From assembly GCA_017303535.1 (NCBI GenBank), contig JAFLCO010000012.1, positions 9,566 to 41,820 on the forward strand: DNA of 32,255 nt. The letters are read 5' to 3'. The DNA comes from Planctomycetota bacterium. Its GTDB lineage: Bacteria > Planctomycetota > Planctomycetia > Pirellulales > PNKZ01. The notes under the pieces are model-generated. The model was not told where the DNA came from, did no database searches, and saw only the letters and a program-made list of their open reading frames with translations. A program made the translations under genes and the position numbers. This document shows, piece by piece, positions 12,905 to 20,720 of the stretch (the stretch's first letter is position 1; each line of letters starts with the position of its first letter).

Positions 12905-14902
12905 ATGCTTCGGCGTAGAATGTCTTCCGGCCTCGGCGTCGCGATCTTCGTACTGGCGGCCGCCGCGATCGTTGTGCCCGCCGCCGCGCGCGACGTGCGC
13001 ATTCGGATCACCGGCAACGGTCCGGCGGCGACGTACATCGAGGAGGGGCAAACGGTCCAGCGGCCGGTCAACGTCGCAATCGGCGACCGCATCACTTGGA
13101 TCAACGGCGGCAACGCGCCGCACACCGCAACGGCCGAGAACGACGACGGGGATCGTATTTTCGACACCGGCGACATCGCCCCCGGCCAATCCGCCACGCC
13201 GATCGAAGTCACGCAGGCCTTGTACGCGGCCGCGGGCGGCGCACCGGCCAGCAGCGTGGTGGTCGAGTACTTCTGCCGACGTCACGGCGCCATGTCGGCC
13301 ACGCTGACGATGACCGACGCGACGTCGCCCCCCACGGCGCGCCTCCGTCGCACTACGAAAGACCATCCGCTGACCGCTTCTGCCGGCGGCGGAACTTCGC
13401 TGACCGCCTCCGGCACGCGCGTGCGTCGCGATATCACCCGGCTTTCCCCCGTCGAACTCACCGCCTATCGCGACGCTTGGCGCGCCGCGCAGGCCAATCC
13501 GGCCTACATGGACGTCGTTCAAAACCACGGCTGCCCGGATAGATTCTGCCATCGACTAGGTCAGGAAATCACATTCCTCGCTTGGCATCGAGAATACCTG
13601 CTGAGGCTCGAAGCCGTCGTCGGACAACCGATCCACTACTGGGATTGGACCGATCCGCAAGCCGCCAATTCCGGCATCCCGCCGGCGTTCGCCGATTCGA
13701 CGTACACGGGCGGCGACGGCAATCTACATCCGAATCCGCTGGCCTCGTTCGCCTTTAACTGCGACGGCCCCGAAGTCACGCAGCGTTTCCCGCGTCCGGC
13801 AACGTTGCTGTCCGCGTACGCCGCCGGCGTCCGATCGTCGTATCAAAACTCCACCTACGCCGCGTTTAACGACGCTCTCGACGTACCTCACGGAAGCCTC
13901 CACACTTGGGTTCGAGGGCACATGGTCAACACCAGGGCCGCGTCCTACGACCCGATCTTTTGGGCCCATCACTCCAACGTCGACCGTCAATGGGCAAGTT
14001 GGCAGCGCGACGGCGGAGCCGATCCGACCCCGGCCGAACGCTCTCTAACGCTGTTCGGATTCGCTCCGAAAACAATCGGCGATATGCGCAGCATTTCGAC
14101 CCTCGGCTACGAGTACGACCGCTATGACGACACCACCGACTCGACGCCGTCGGGCCCGCTCGTCGCCTCCGGACCGGTGGAACTCACGCTCGCCGCAGAC
14201 GACAATGCAGCGGGCATCGGCAAGACTTTCAGTGTTCCCCTTACCGCGGCCGCAGGCGCCGCAGACTTGCAGCCTTCACGCGGTCCGTTGCAGCTGTCCG
14301 TCGGCGGTATTCCGGACCATCCGGAAAAGTCGTACTTCGTCTACGTGTTCGTCAATCAACCGGATGCGACTCCCGAAGACGCCAAGCCGACCAACGCCAA
14401 CTTCGCCGGAACATTCGGAGTCTTCGGCGGTCCGGCGGTTGATGCCGGGCACAAAGCTGAGAAGAAGACGACGCGGAAGAAAGTTCTCGAGCTATTCGCG
14501 GGCAAGAAGAACGTTGCCAAGGGACCGGTTTCGAACGTGACGCTTGTCGTCACGGGTGAGGGAGATGAGGTGCTGAGTCGCGAGCATATTCCCTTCGATT
14601 CCGTCACGATCGGCCGTTCGAGCCCCGCGGGCGGCGGCCGTGTCGACGGCGGAAACGGCGGAGCCCCGCTCACGGCGAGCGGCAATCCCGCGAACGACGC
14701 GCGACGCGTCTTCACCGGCGTTTCCGAACGCGGATCTTACGACGACGCTTACCAGAAGGCGGTCGAGCAGGCGCAGCAACGGCTCGGCGGCGGCGCCGAT
14801 CGCATCATCGTCACCGAAGTCGTCTCGGTCACCGGTCGTCATGGCGGCATCGCGGGCCTGCGACAACTTTCGGTGACGATTAAAGCGTCGTTGGAACAAT
14901 AG
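12905..14902 (+). CDS. Cupredoxin-tyrosinase multidomain protein with dodecin-like C-terminus
   Basis: This 665-residue protein starts with a signal segment (about 7-29). A blue-copper-like domain follows (about 30-137) with APHTA (H73) and CRRHGAM (C124, H127, M130), the short Cys-x2-His-x2-Met loop known from amicyanin. The tyrosinase/catechol oxidase core spans about 175-405. CuA is marked by H208, probably H216, and AWHREYLLRLE (H228). CuB is marked by VPHGSLHTW (H329, H333) and DPIFWAHHSNVDRQWASW (H355/H356). It should hydroxylate phenols or oxidise catechols to quinones. A beta-rich region (about 415-570) may correspond to the shielding domain of polyphenol oxidases. The last 65 residues (FTGVSERGSYDDAYQKAVEQ, IIVTEVVSVTGR, LRQLSVTIKASLE) follow the strand-helix-strand-strand order of dodecins; that part is inference. 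The upstream partner is the multicopper oxidase. Confidence 0.9.
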   Translation: MLRRRMSSGLGVAIFVLAAAAIVVPAAARDVRIRITGNGPAATYIEEGQTVQRPVNVAIGDRITWINGGNAPHTATAENDDGDRIFDTGDIAPGQSATPIEVTQALYAAAGGAPASSVVVEYFCRRHGAMSATLTMTDATSPPTARLRRTTKDHPLTASAGGGTSLTASGTRVRRDITRLSPVELTAYRDAWRAAQANPAYMDVVQNHGCPDRFCHRLGQEITFLAWHREYLLRLEAVVGQPIHYWDWTDPQAANSGIPPAFADSTYTGGDGNLHPNPLASFAFNCDGPEVTQRFPRPATLLSAYAAGVRSSYQNSTYAAFNDALDVPHGSLHTWVRGHMVNTRAASYDPIFWAHHSNVDRQWASWQRDGGADPTPAERSLTLFGFAPKTIGDMRSISTLGYEYDRYDDTTDSTPSGPLVASGPVELTLAADDNAAGIGKTFSVPLTAAAGAADLQPSRGPLQLSVGGIPDHPEKSYFVYVFVNQPDATPEDAKPTNANFAGTFGVFGGPAVDAGHKAEKKTTRKKVLELFAGKKNVAKGPVSNVTLVVTGEGDEVLSREHIPFDSVTIGRSSPAGGGRVDGGNGGAPLTASGNPANDARRVFTGVSERGSYDDAYQKAVEQAQQRLGGGADRIIVTEVVSVTGRHGGIAGLRQLSVTIKASLEQ

Positions 14903-15349
14903 AGCGCCCGAATTACGCCCGTCCGGCCTTCTACTTCGTTCGACGTGTTCCGGGAAAAAGCACGATCAGGGTCGGGGGCGACGATGCTAGGGCCGTCGCT
15001 TCGCAATTTCTAAATCCCATCCCTGCCGGCCGCTTGCCGACCTGCCTCCTGGCCGATCGACGAGCGCCGGCAGTTTCGTTTTCCGTATTCGACGAAAGGC
15101 GACGGCTTTCCGCCGCTCAACTTTGGCTCTCCGAAACTGTAGGGAACGCCACGGACGGCGTTCCCTACAGCGCACCAAACATGACCCCGGATGTTCGGTC
15201 ATGCGACGCGCCGCGGCCTGCTCGCCAAGGAAATTTTTGGCCGGCGCAGAAAAGTGCCGCCGAATCAAGCGAGTTTTTGGCCACTTGCGAACTTTGCCCC
15301 GCCGCTTCCCGCAGGCAACCGGAAATCCGCCGGCCGACCAAAAGTCGAT
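14903..15349. other. Non-coding region after the copper operon
   Basis: About 450 nt without a convincing gene. The open frames here lack protein-like composition and a ribosome-binding site. The region holds the perfect hairpin at 15137-15170. Nothing else was recognised. Confidence 0.5.
15137..15170. repeat. Perfect 14-bp hairpin
   Basis: CTGTAGGGAACGCC (15137-15150) and GGCGTTCCCTACAG (15157-15170) are fully complementary with a 6-nt ACGGAC loop. This is the longest perfect stem in the window. It lies 235 nt after the tyrosinase stop without a following T-run, so it is probably a dispersed hairpin repeat rather than the operon's terminator. Confidence 0.85.
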
Positions 15350-15379
15350 TTGAAATCAGCCCTACCGGTGTGGGATAAT
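15350..15379 (+). promoter_or_regulatory. Candidate sigma-70-type promoter for the DUF1592 operon
   Basis: TTGAAA (15350-15355) is followed after 18 nt by GATAAT (15374-15379). Each hexamer matches the consensus at five of six positions. It points toward the DUF1592 operon and would give a leader of about 320 nt that includes the hairpins at 15415 and 15699. Confidence 0.5.
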
Positions 15380-15414
15380 CATTCTCGCCCGATTGCGCGC
15401 GGACCACGCCGACC

Positions 15415-15442
15415 TTAGCCCCCGGTTCTTCAAACCGAGGGC
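15415..15442. repeat. TTAGCC-edged hairpin (copy M)
   Basis: TTAGCC opens an imperfect stem in which CCCCCGGTT faces AAACCGAGGGC around a short CTTC loop. The edge matches the other TTTAGCC copies while the stem sequence differs. It lies just downstream of the candidate promoter, within its predicted leader. Confidence 0.55.
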
Positions 15443-15680
15443 AATCGACGCTGATTTACCGCACGCCGCCGATCCCACACACCAGCCCCGCCGCGCAAGC
15501 AAGGGGACATTTTAACCGCCGATGATTCCACCGCGCATGAACGACGATCGACCCCAACAGCGAGCCGGGAGCGTCAGCGACCGGAGTCTCTACGCGACGC
15601 CCAAAGTTCAAGCCCCGATTTCTGCTCAGGACCGAATTGCAATTGCAATCAAATTGCAACTGAAACTCTATTACTATTGC

Positions 15681-15782
15681 TGCGTACATCTTGCGCGAGG
15701 TGCGTACATGGCGCTCCGTTTCGTACGCACCGAAACACTTAGAACTAAGGGTGCGTACATTACGGGCTCCGATGTACGCACC
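15681..15782. promoter_or_regulatory. Cluster of five (G)GTGCGTACAT motifs forming two perfect hairpins
   Basis: The motif occurs forward at 15681-15689 (lacking the leading G's), 15699-15709 and 15750-15760, and inverted at 15723-15731 and 15772-15782. The pairs form a 9-bp stem (15699-15707 with 15723-15731, 15-nt loop) and an 11-bp stem (15750-15760 with 15772-15782, 11-nt loop). A small CTTAG-AA-CTAAG palindrome lies between them. The probable start codon of the DUF1592 gene, ATG 15708-15710, is the first triplet of the first loop. The cluster could be a regulator-binding array, a translation-controlling RNA structure or an inserted repeat. Confidence 0.6.
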
Positions 15783-18188
15783 AGTCGTTTTTTCGTTATT
15801 GCAATTCTGTTACTGTTGCAGCGCGCCTCGCCCCTTGCTTGGGCCGGCGAGTTCGACGCGCTCCGACCCGCCTTGAAGGCCCGCTGCTACGATTGCCATT
15901 CCGGCTCCACCGTCGAAGGAGGTCTTAATCTCGAGCAGCTCGGCGACGACCTGCGGCAGCCGGGCCTCTTAGCCAAATGGGTCCGCCTGCACGATCGCGT
16001 CGCTGCCGGCGAGATGCCGCCCCCAGACGCCCCGCAGTTTTCGCCGGCCGACAAACAGGCCCTGGTCGCGCGGCTGTCGCAAGTCCTCATCTCGGCCTCG
16101 GCCGCGCAGGCCACGACCGTCATTCGCCGGTTGAATCGGATCGAATACGAGCACACGCTTCACGATTTGCTCGGCATTCGCACGGAGCTGCGCGAGCTGT
16201 TGCCCGAAGACGGCAAAGCCCACGGGTTCGACAACATCGGCGAGGCGCTCGACATTTCGCCCGTGCAATTGCAGCGCTACATGGAAGCGGCCGGCAAAGC
16301 GCTCGACGCGGCCGTTTCTCGCGACGCGCCGGCAGAGTCGAAGATCGAAACTCTGCAGTTTCACACCGGGCGCAACGAGCAGTATCTCGGCAAGTCCTGG
16401 ACCCGTCGGGCCGACGGCGCGACGGTCTTCTTCTACGACGGCAACTACCCGAACATCAAGGTCAACGAACATCGGGCCGCCGCCGACGGGCGCTACAAGT
16501 TTCGCATCGTCGCCGCCGCCCATAATTCGCCGAAGCCGATCACGTTCGCCGTGTATTTGGGCCCGGATTCGTTCAACAAGTCGTCGACCTTGCACGACTA
16601 CTACGACGCCCGGCCGGGCGACTTGCAGACGTTTGAATTTGAAGGCCGGCTGAACCGGGGCGACAACATTCGCCTGATGATTCCGCACATCCGCAACAAC
16701 TACAACGACGTCAACAACAAGGCCGACACGTTCCAAGGCCCCGGCTTGGCGGTGATGCGAATCGAAATCGAAGGTCCGCTGGCCGAGGAGTTTCCCGGCC
16801 GCGGACACAAGCTTCGCTTCGGTGATTTGCCGGCGGTCGACACGGGCAACCCGCGGCACCGCAACGAGCGTTGGTACCGGCCGAACTATCAAGTGACGAG
16901 CGAGCAGCCGCAGGCCGACGTCGCGCGGATCCTGCCGAAGTTTGCGGAGGCCGCTTTTCGCCGACCGGTGACCGATGCGGACGTTCAGCCGTACCGATCA
17001 CTCGCTGAAGCGGAACTTTCCGCGGGCGCGACGTTCGAGCAAGCCCTGCGAACGGCTCAGATCGCCGTGCTCTGCGCTCCGGAATTCTTGTACCTGATCG
17101 AACCGGCCGGCCGGCTCGACGACTATGCGTTGGCGTCGCGCCTGTCGTACTTTCTATGGAGCAGCGGGCCCGACGCGGACCTGCTGGCCGTCGCCGGTCG
17201 GGGCGAGTTGCAAGCGCCGGAAGTGCTCGAGAAGCAGACCGAACGGATGCTCGCCGATCCGAAGGCCGCGCGGTTCACGAAGAACTTCGTCGGCCAATGG
17301 CTGAACTTGCGGGAGATCGATTTCACGACGCCGGACAAGCAGCTTTACCCGGAGTTCGACGAGCCGCTGAAGTTCGCGATGGTGCGCGAGACGGAGATGT
17401 TTTTCCAAACCGTGCTCGACAAGAATCTGTCGCTTCTGAACTTCATCGACAGCGACTGGACGATCTTGAACGAACGCTTGGCACGGCACTACGGGATCGC
17501 AGGCGTCGAAGGTTCGGCGATGCGTCGCGTGTCGCTGCGGCCGGAAGATCGGCGCGGCGGGGTGCTGACTCACGCCGCCGTGTTGAAGGTGTCGGCCAAC
17601 GGCACGACGACGTCGCCCGTCGTACGCGGGGCGTACGTGCTACAGCGGATTCTGGGAGTCGAGCCCCCGCCGCCGCCGCCGAATGTGCCGGGCGTGGAGC
17701 CCGACATTCGCGGCGCGACGACCTTGCGCGAGCAATTGGCCAAGCACCGTTCGCAAGACAACTGCAACTCGTGCCACAAGCAGATCGATCCCCCCGGCTT
17801 CGCGCTGGAGAGCTACGACGTGACGGGCGCCTGGCGCGAGAACTATCGCTCGCTCGGCGACAAGCTCCCGCGGCCGCCGAAGGAGCTTTGGAACGGTGCA
17901 CAGAACGTACGCTGGCGGATCGGCCCGAAGGTCGACCCCAGCGGAACCACGCCGGATGGCGAAGCGTTCAACGATCTGACGGACTACAAGAGCTGGTTGC
18001 TGGCGAGGAAGAACGTGCCGGCGTATGCGCTGGCGGAAAAGCTCGCGACGTACGCCTCAGGACGCGGCACCAGTTTCGCCGATCGGGTAGAACTAGCGCA
18101 ACTCACGCAAACGATTGCGGCAAAAGATTATGGATTTCGCGATCTCGTCCACGCAGTCGTACAGAGCAAGATTTTCAGAAACAAGTAA
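15708..18188 (+). CDS. DUF1592-type planctomycete cytochrome-c-like protein (DUF1587/1595/1592/1588/1585)
   Basis: From ATG 15708 the product is 826 residues. A hydrophobic export segment (FFVIAILLLLQRASPLAWA, about 30-46) is followed by ARCYDCHSG, a CxxCH haem-type motif (C60, C63, H64). Recognisable blocks follow in order: RRLNRIEYEHTLHDLLGI (DUF1587), a beta-rich middle region, a DUF1595 helix set (FAEAAFRRPVTDADV), LASRLSYFLWSSGPD (DUF1592), GGVLTHAAVLKVSANGTTTS with CNSCHKQIDPPGFALE (DUF1588, a second CxxCH), and a final DUF1585 helix region. These proteins are large exported planctomycete specialities, presumed redox-active, with no established reaction. The frame extends 62 codons upstream to 15522, but that part is not protein-like; the hairpin cluster makes the start uncertain. 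DUF1552 follows as a likely operon partner. Confidence 0.88.
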   Translation: MALRFVRTETLRTKGAYITGSDVRTSRFFVIAILLLLQRASPLAWAGEFDALRPALKARCYDCHSGSTVEGGLNLEQLGDDLRQPGLLAKWVRLHDRVAAGEMPPPDAPQFSPADKQALVARLSQVLISASAAQATTVIRRLNRIEYEHTLHDLLGIRTELRELLPEDGKAHGFDNIGEALDISPVQLQRYMEAAGKALDAAVSRDAPAESKIETLQFHTGRNEQYLGKSWTRRADGATVFFYDGNYPNIKVNEHRAAADGRYKFRIVAAAHNSPKPITFAVYLGPDSFNKSSTLHDYYDARPGDLQTFEFEGRLNRGDNIRLMIPHIRNNYNDVNNKADTFQGPGLAVMRIEIEGPLAEEFPGRGHKLRFGDLPAVDTGNPRHRNERWYRPNYQVTSEQPQADVARILPKFAEAAFRRPVTDADVQPYRSLAEAELSAGATFEQALRTAQIAVLCAPEFLYLIEPAGRLDDYALASRLSYFLWSSGPDADLLAVAGRGELQAPEVLEKQTERMLADPKAARFTKNFVGQWLNLREIDFTTPDKQLYPEFDEPLKFAMVRETEMFFQTVLDKNLSLLNFIDSDWTILNERLARHYGIAGVEGSAMRRVSLRPEDRRGGVLTHAAVLKVSANGTTTSPVVRGAYVLQRILGVEPPPPPPNVPGVEPDIRGATTLREQLAKHRSQDNCNSCHKQIDPPGFALESYDVTGAWRENYRSLGDKLPRPPKELWNGAQNVRWRIGPKVDPSGTTPDGEAFNDLTDYKSWLLARKNVPAYALAEKLATYASGRGTSFADRVELAQLTQTIAAKDYGFRDLVHAVVQSKIFRNK

Positions 18189-18195
18189 TCGAACG

Positions 18196-18224
18196 CATTT
18201 AGCCGCGGAGCTTGCCTCCGCGCT
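18196..18224. repeat. TTTAGCC hairpin repeat (copy C)
   Basis: CATTTAGC, stem CGCGGAG (18204-18210) with CTCCGCG (18216-18222), loop CTTGC. It differs from copies A and B only in one loop base. It starts 8 nt after the DUF1592 stop codon, between two genes of the same operon. Confidence 0.85.
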
Positions 18225-18256
18225 CAACACAACAACGAACAACGGACGTTTTCACA

Positions 18257-19561
18257 ATGCCGACGTTCCTAAACAAGAAGCATCTTTCACGCCGCACGTT
18301 CCTCCGCGGAGCCGGGGCCGCCGTGGCTTTGCCGTGGCTCGAAGCCATGCTGCCGGCCGTCGCGACCCGGGCACAAGCGGCCGCGGCCCTCACGCCGCCG
18401 AAGCGATTCGTCGCCGTCAACTACGGGCTCGGGTTCCACGGCCCGAACTTGTTTCCGACCGAAACTGGAGCCGGCTATAAACCGACGCCGTATCTGGAAG
18501 CGCTGGCCGAAGTGCGGGCGAAGTTCTCCGTGATCTCCGGCCTCTCGCATCCCGATCAGAACGGCGCCAATGGGCATACCTCGGAGATGACGATTCTCAC
18601 CGCGGCCAAGCATCCAGGCCTGCCGGGGTTCAAGAACTCCATCTCGTTCGATCAGTACTTGGTCGAGAAACTGGTGCCCGACGTGCGGTTTCCGTCGCTG
18701 CAACTCAGCGTCGGCGGGAACGACTCGCTCTCGTGGTCGGCGGCCGGCGTGAATCTTCCGGCCGAGCAATCGCCCGAGAAGATTTTTAAGCAGCTCTTCG
18801 TCAACGGCACCAAGAGCGAAGTCTACAACCAACTGGCCGAACTCAAGCGAGGCCGCAGCATCCTCGACACGGTGAACGAGCGGGCCCGAGCGCTGCACAA
18901 AACATTGGGAGCCCGCGATCAGGAGAAGTTCGACCAATACCTGACAAGCGTGCGCGAGTTGGAAACGCGCTTGCAGGCCTCGGCCGCTTGGGCGGAGAAG
19001 CCGAAGCCCGCCATCGAGCGCGAAGTGCCAAAAGACATTCCGGATCGACTGGAAGTAATGGCCCGCTCGCGGCTGATGCACGAGATGATCGTGCTCGCCC
19101 TGCAATCAGACTCGACGCGGATCATCACGCTCAAGGCTTCGGCGACCAACGACGTGCCGAAGATCCCGGGCGTCGACACCGGTTGGCACGACCTGAGCCA
19201 TCACGGACAGGACGAGCAAAAGATTGAAGAACTCGCCAAGATCGAACGGGCCGAGTTCGGCGAGATTAACCACTTCCTCAAGCTGCTCGACTCTGCGAAG
19301 GAAGCCGGCGGCACGGTGCTCGACCATACGAACTTGATCTTTACGAGCAACCTGGGGAACGCCAGCAATCACTCCTGGCGCGATCTGCCGGTGGTGCTCG
19401 CCGGCGGCGGCTTCAAGCACGGCGGCCACGTGATGGCAGGCCCGAGCGGCCACGACAATGCCCGCTACTGCAACTTGTTCGTGCAGATCGCGCGGCGGAT
19501 GGAAGTCGACGTTGAAGCGTTCGGCTCGAGCAACGGTACGAGCGTGGCGGGGTTGAGTTAA
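18257..19561 (+). CDS. DUF1552 domain protein, Tat-exported
   Basis: From ATG 18257 the product is 434 residues. The frame is open 15 codons further upstream, but only from a TTG inside the hairpin repeat. The N-terminus carries a twin-arginine signal, SRRTFLRGAGAAVALPWLEA, followed by an AQA-type cleavage region. VNYGLGFHGPNLFPTETG, ISGLSHPDQNGANGHTSE, ISFDQYLVEKL and DTGWHDLSHHG are typical DUF1552 blocks. DUF1552 proteins almost always follow DUF1592/DUF1588 cytochrome-like genes in planctomycetes, as here. Their reaction is not known; a relation to the alkaline-phosphatase-like DUF1501 fold has been suggested by domain organisation but is not shown here. The stop TAA shares its last base with the next ATG (TAATG), indicating translational coupling. 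Confidence 0.9.
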   Translation: MPTFLNKKHLSRRTFLRGAGAAVALPWLEAMLPAVATRAQAAAALTPPKRFVAVNYGLGFHGPNLFPTETGAGYKPTPYLEALAEVRAKFSVISGLSHPDQNGANGHTSEMTILTAAKHPGLPGFKNSISFDQYLVEKLVPDVRFPSLQLSVGGNDSLSWSAAGVNLPAEQSPEKIFKQLFVNGTKSEVYNQLAELKRGRSILDTVNERARALHKTLGARDQEKFDQYLTSVRELETRLQASAAWAEKPKPAIEREVPKDIPDRLEVMARSRLMHEMIVLALQSDSTRIITLKASATNDVPKIPGVDTGWHDLSHHGQDEQKIEELAKIERAEFGEINHFLKLLDSAKEAGGTVLDHTNLIFTSNLGNASNHSWRDLPVVLAGGGFKHGGHVMAGPSGHDNARYCNLFVQIARRMEVDVEAFGSSNGTSVAGLS

Positions 19562-20580
19562 TGCGAGGGCTGACGTTGACGCGAAATGCCGCCTGCCTGA
19601 TGGTGCTCGGCGTCGTTGTAATGTGCGGCGTCGCCGACGTTGCGGCCGACGAGAAGCCCGTGCTGCTCGTTGGGCACAAATGGTCCGATAGCGCCGGCTT
19701 CTATGATGCGGCAACCGGCAAGCTCGAGACTTCCGTGCCGGTCGGGCGCCGGCCGCATGAGTTGGCCCTGTCGCACGACGGACGCCAAGCCTACTTCACG
19801 CTCTACGGCATCGACCTGTATACGGAAACCAAGGAAGGGGGCCGTAGCGTGGCCGTCGTCGACGTGCCGGGCCGCAAGAAGGTCGGCGAGATCGATCTCG
19901 GCAAATATCGCCGACCGCACGGCATCGAAGTCGGCCATAAATCGGGCCGGCTGTACGTGACCTGCGATCTTCCGGCGGCGCTGTTGGTGCTCGATCCGGG
20001 AGAGATGCGAGTCGCCGAGGCCATCGAGCTAACGGATCCGAAATCGCTGTGCCACATGGTCGTGGTCAGCGAAGACGAACGCACGGCGTATGTCGCCAAT
20101 TGCGGAACGTCGGACGTGGCGGTCGTGGACTTGGAAAGCCGCAAGGAAACGGCCCGCATTCCGGTCGGCGGCGTGCCGATGGGTATGTCGCTCTCGCGCG
20201 ACGGTAAGACCCTCTGGGCGACGACCCGCGTGACGAACAGCCTGGCCGTCGTCGACACGGCGACGAATAAGATCACGCGGATTATCGAAATCACCGGGCA
20301 ACCGGTTCGCACGGCTCTTTCGCCCGACGGCTCGCGACTTCTGACCACGCTCATCGATTCGGGCGAAGTCGCGGAGGTCGACACGCGCACGCAGACGCTC
20401 TTGCGCAGGTTGCCGATCGGCCAACGAGTGGAAGGTCTGACGATCGACCCGACGGGCACCTTCGGCTTCGCGTCGGCGCAGGCCGACGACAAGATCGTGA
20501 AGTTCCATCTGGCCGACTGGCGGCCGGTGCTGGAGATCAAGACGGAGAAGCGGCCCGATCCGCTGACGGTGCTGCGGTAG
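19561..20580 (+). CDS. Exported YVTN-type beta-propeller protein
   Basis: This 339-residue protein begins with a signal segment (LTLTRNAACLMVLGVVVMCGVADVAA). It then consists of repeated four-stranded blades of about 42 residues with the YVTN-family pattern: VGRRPHELALSHDGRQAYFT, VAVVDVPGRKKVGEIDLG, RTAYVANCGTSDVAVVDLES, MGMSLSRDGKTLWATTRVTN and SLAVVDTATNKITRIIEI. About seven blades fit the length. Such propellers bind ligands or proteins, or act as enzyme partners; no catalytic residues are recognisable. The ATG overlaps the DUF1552 stop by one base, so it is the third gene of the DUF1592 operon and presumably acts with those exported proteins. Confidence 0.88.
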   Translation: MRGLTLTRNAACLMVLGVVVMCGVADVAADEKPVLLVGHKWSDSAGFYDAATGKLETSVPVGRRPHELALSHDGRQAYFTLYGIDLYTETKEGGRSVAVVDVPGRKKVGEIDLGKYRRPHGIEVGHKSGRLYVTCDLPAALLVLDPGEMRVAEAIELTDPKSLCHMVVVSEDERTAYVANCGTSDVAVVDLESRKETARIPVGGVPMGMSLSRDGKTLWATTRVTNSLAVVDTATNKITRIIEITGQPVRTALSPDGSRLLTTLIDSGEVAEVDTRTQTLLRRLPIGQRVEGLTIDPTGTFGFASAQADDKIVKFHLADWRPVLEIKTEKRPDPLTVLR

Positions 20581-20588
20581 CCGTCGCC

Positions 20589-20618
20589 GCAAAAGTTGCC
20601 CAGCCCGCAAACTTTTGC
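20589..20618 (+). terminator. Inverted repeat after the propeller gene
   Basis: GCAAAAGTT (20589-20597) and AACTTTTGC (20610-20618) are perfect 9-bp arms with a 12-nt loop, starting 8 nt after the propeller stop codon. A short TTTT follows after AGAG. Position fits the 3' end of the DUF1592 operon; the AT-rich stem makes it only a moderate terminator. Confidence 0.45.
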
Positions 20619-20720
20619 AGAGTTTTGGCGGGCACTCTAGGAGTTGCTATGCTGAGGCGGTCGCACGGTTGAACGGGTACTATTGAAGGTGTCGCCGTAA
20701 CGATCTCGGAGCGTCTTGTG

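Noticed and set aside
15522..15707. Upstream extension of the DUF1592 gene to the ATG at 15522
   Set aside because: The extra 62 residues are not protein-like, come before the signal peptide and have no ribosome-binding site at a normal distance.
15681..15782. The repeated GTGCGTACAT motif as a CRISPR array
   Set aside because: Repeats are too short, spacing is irregular and copies are inverted; no cas gene is present.
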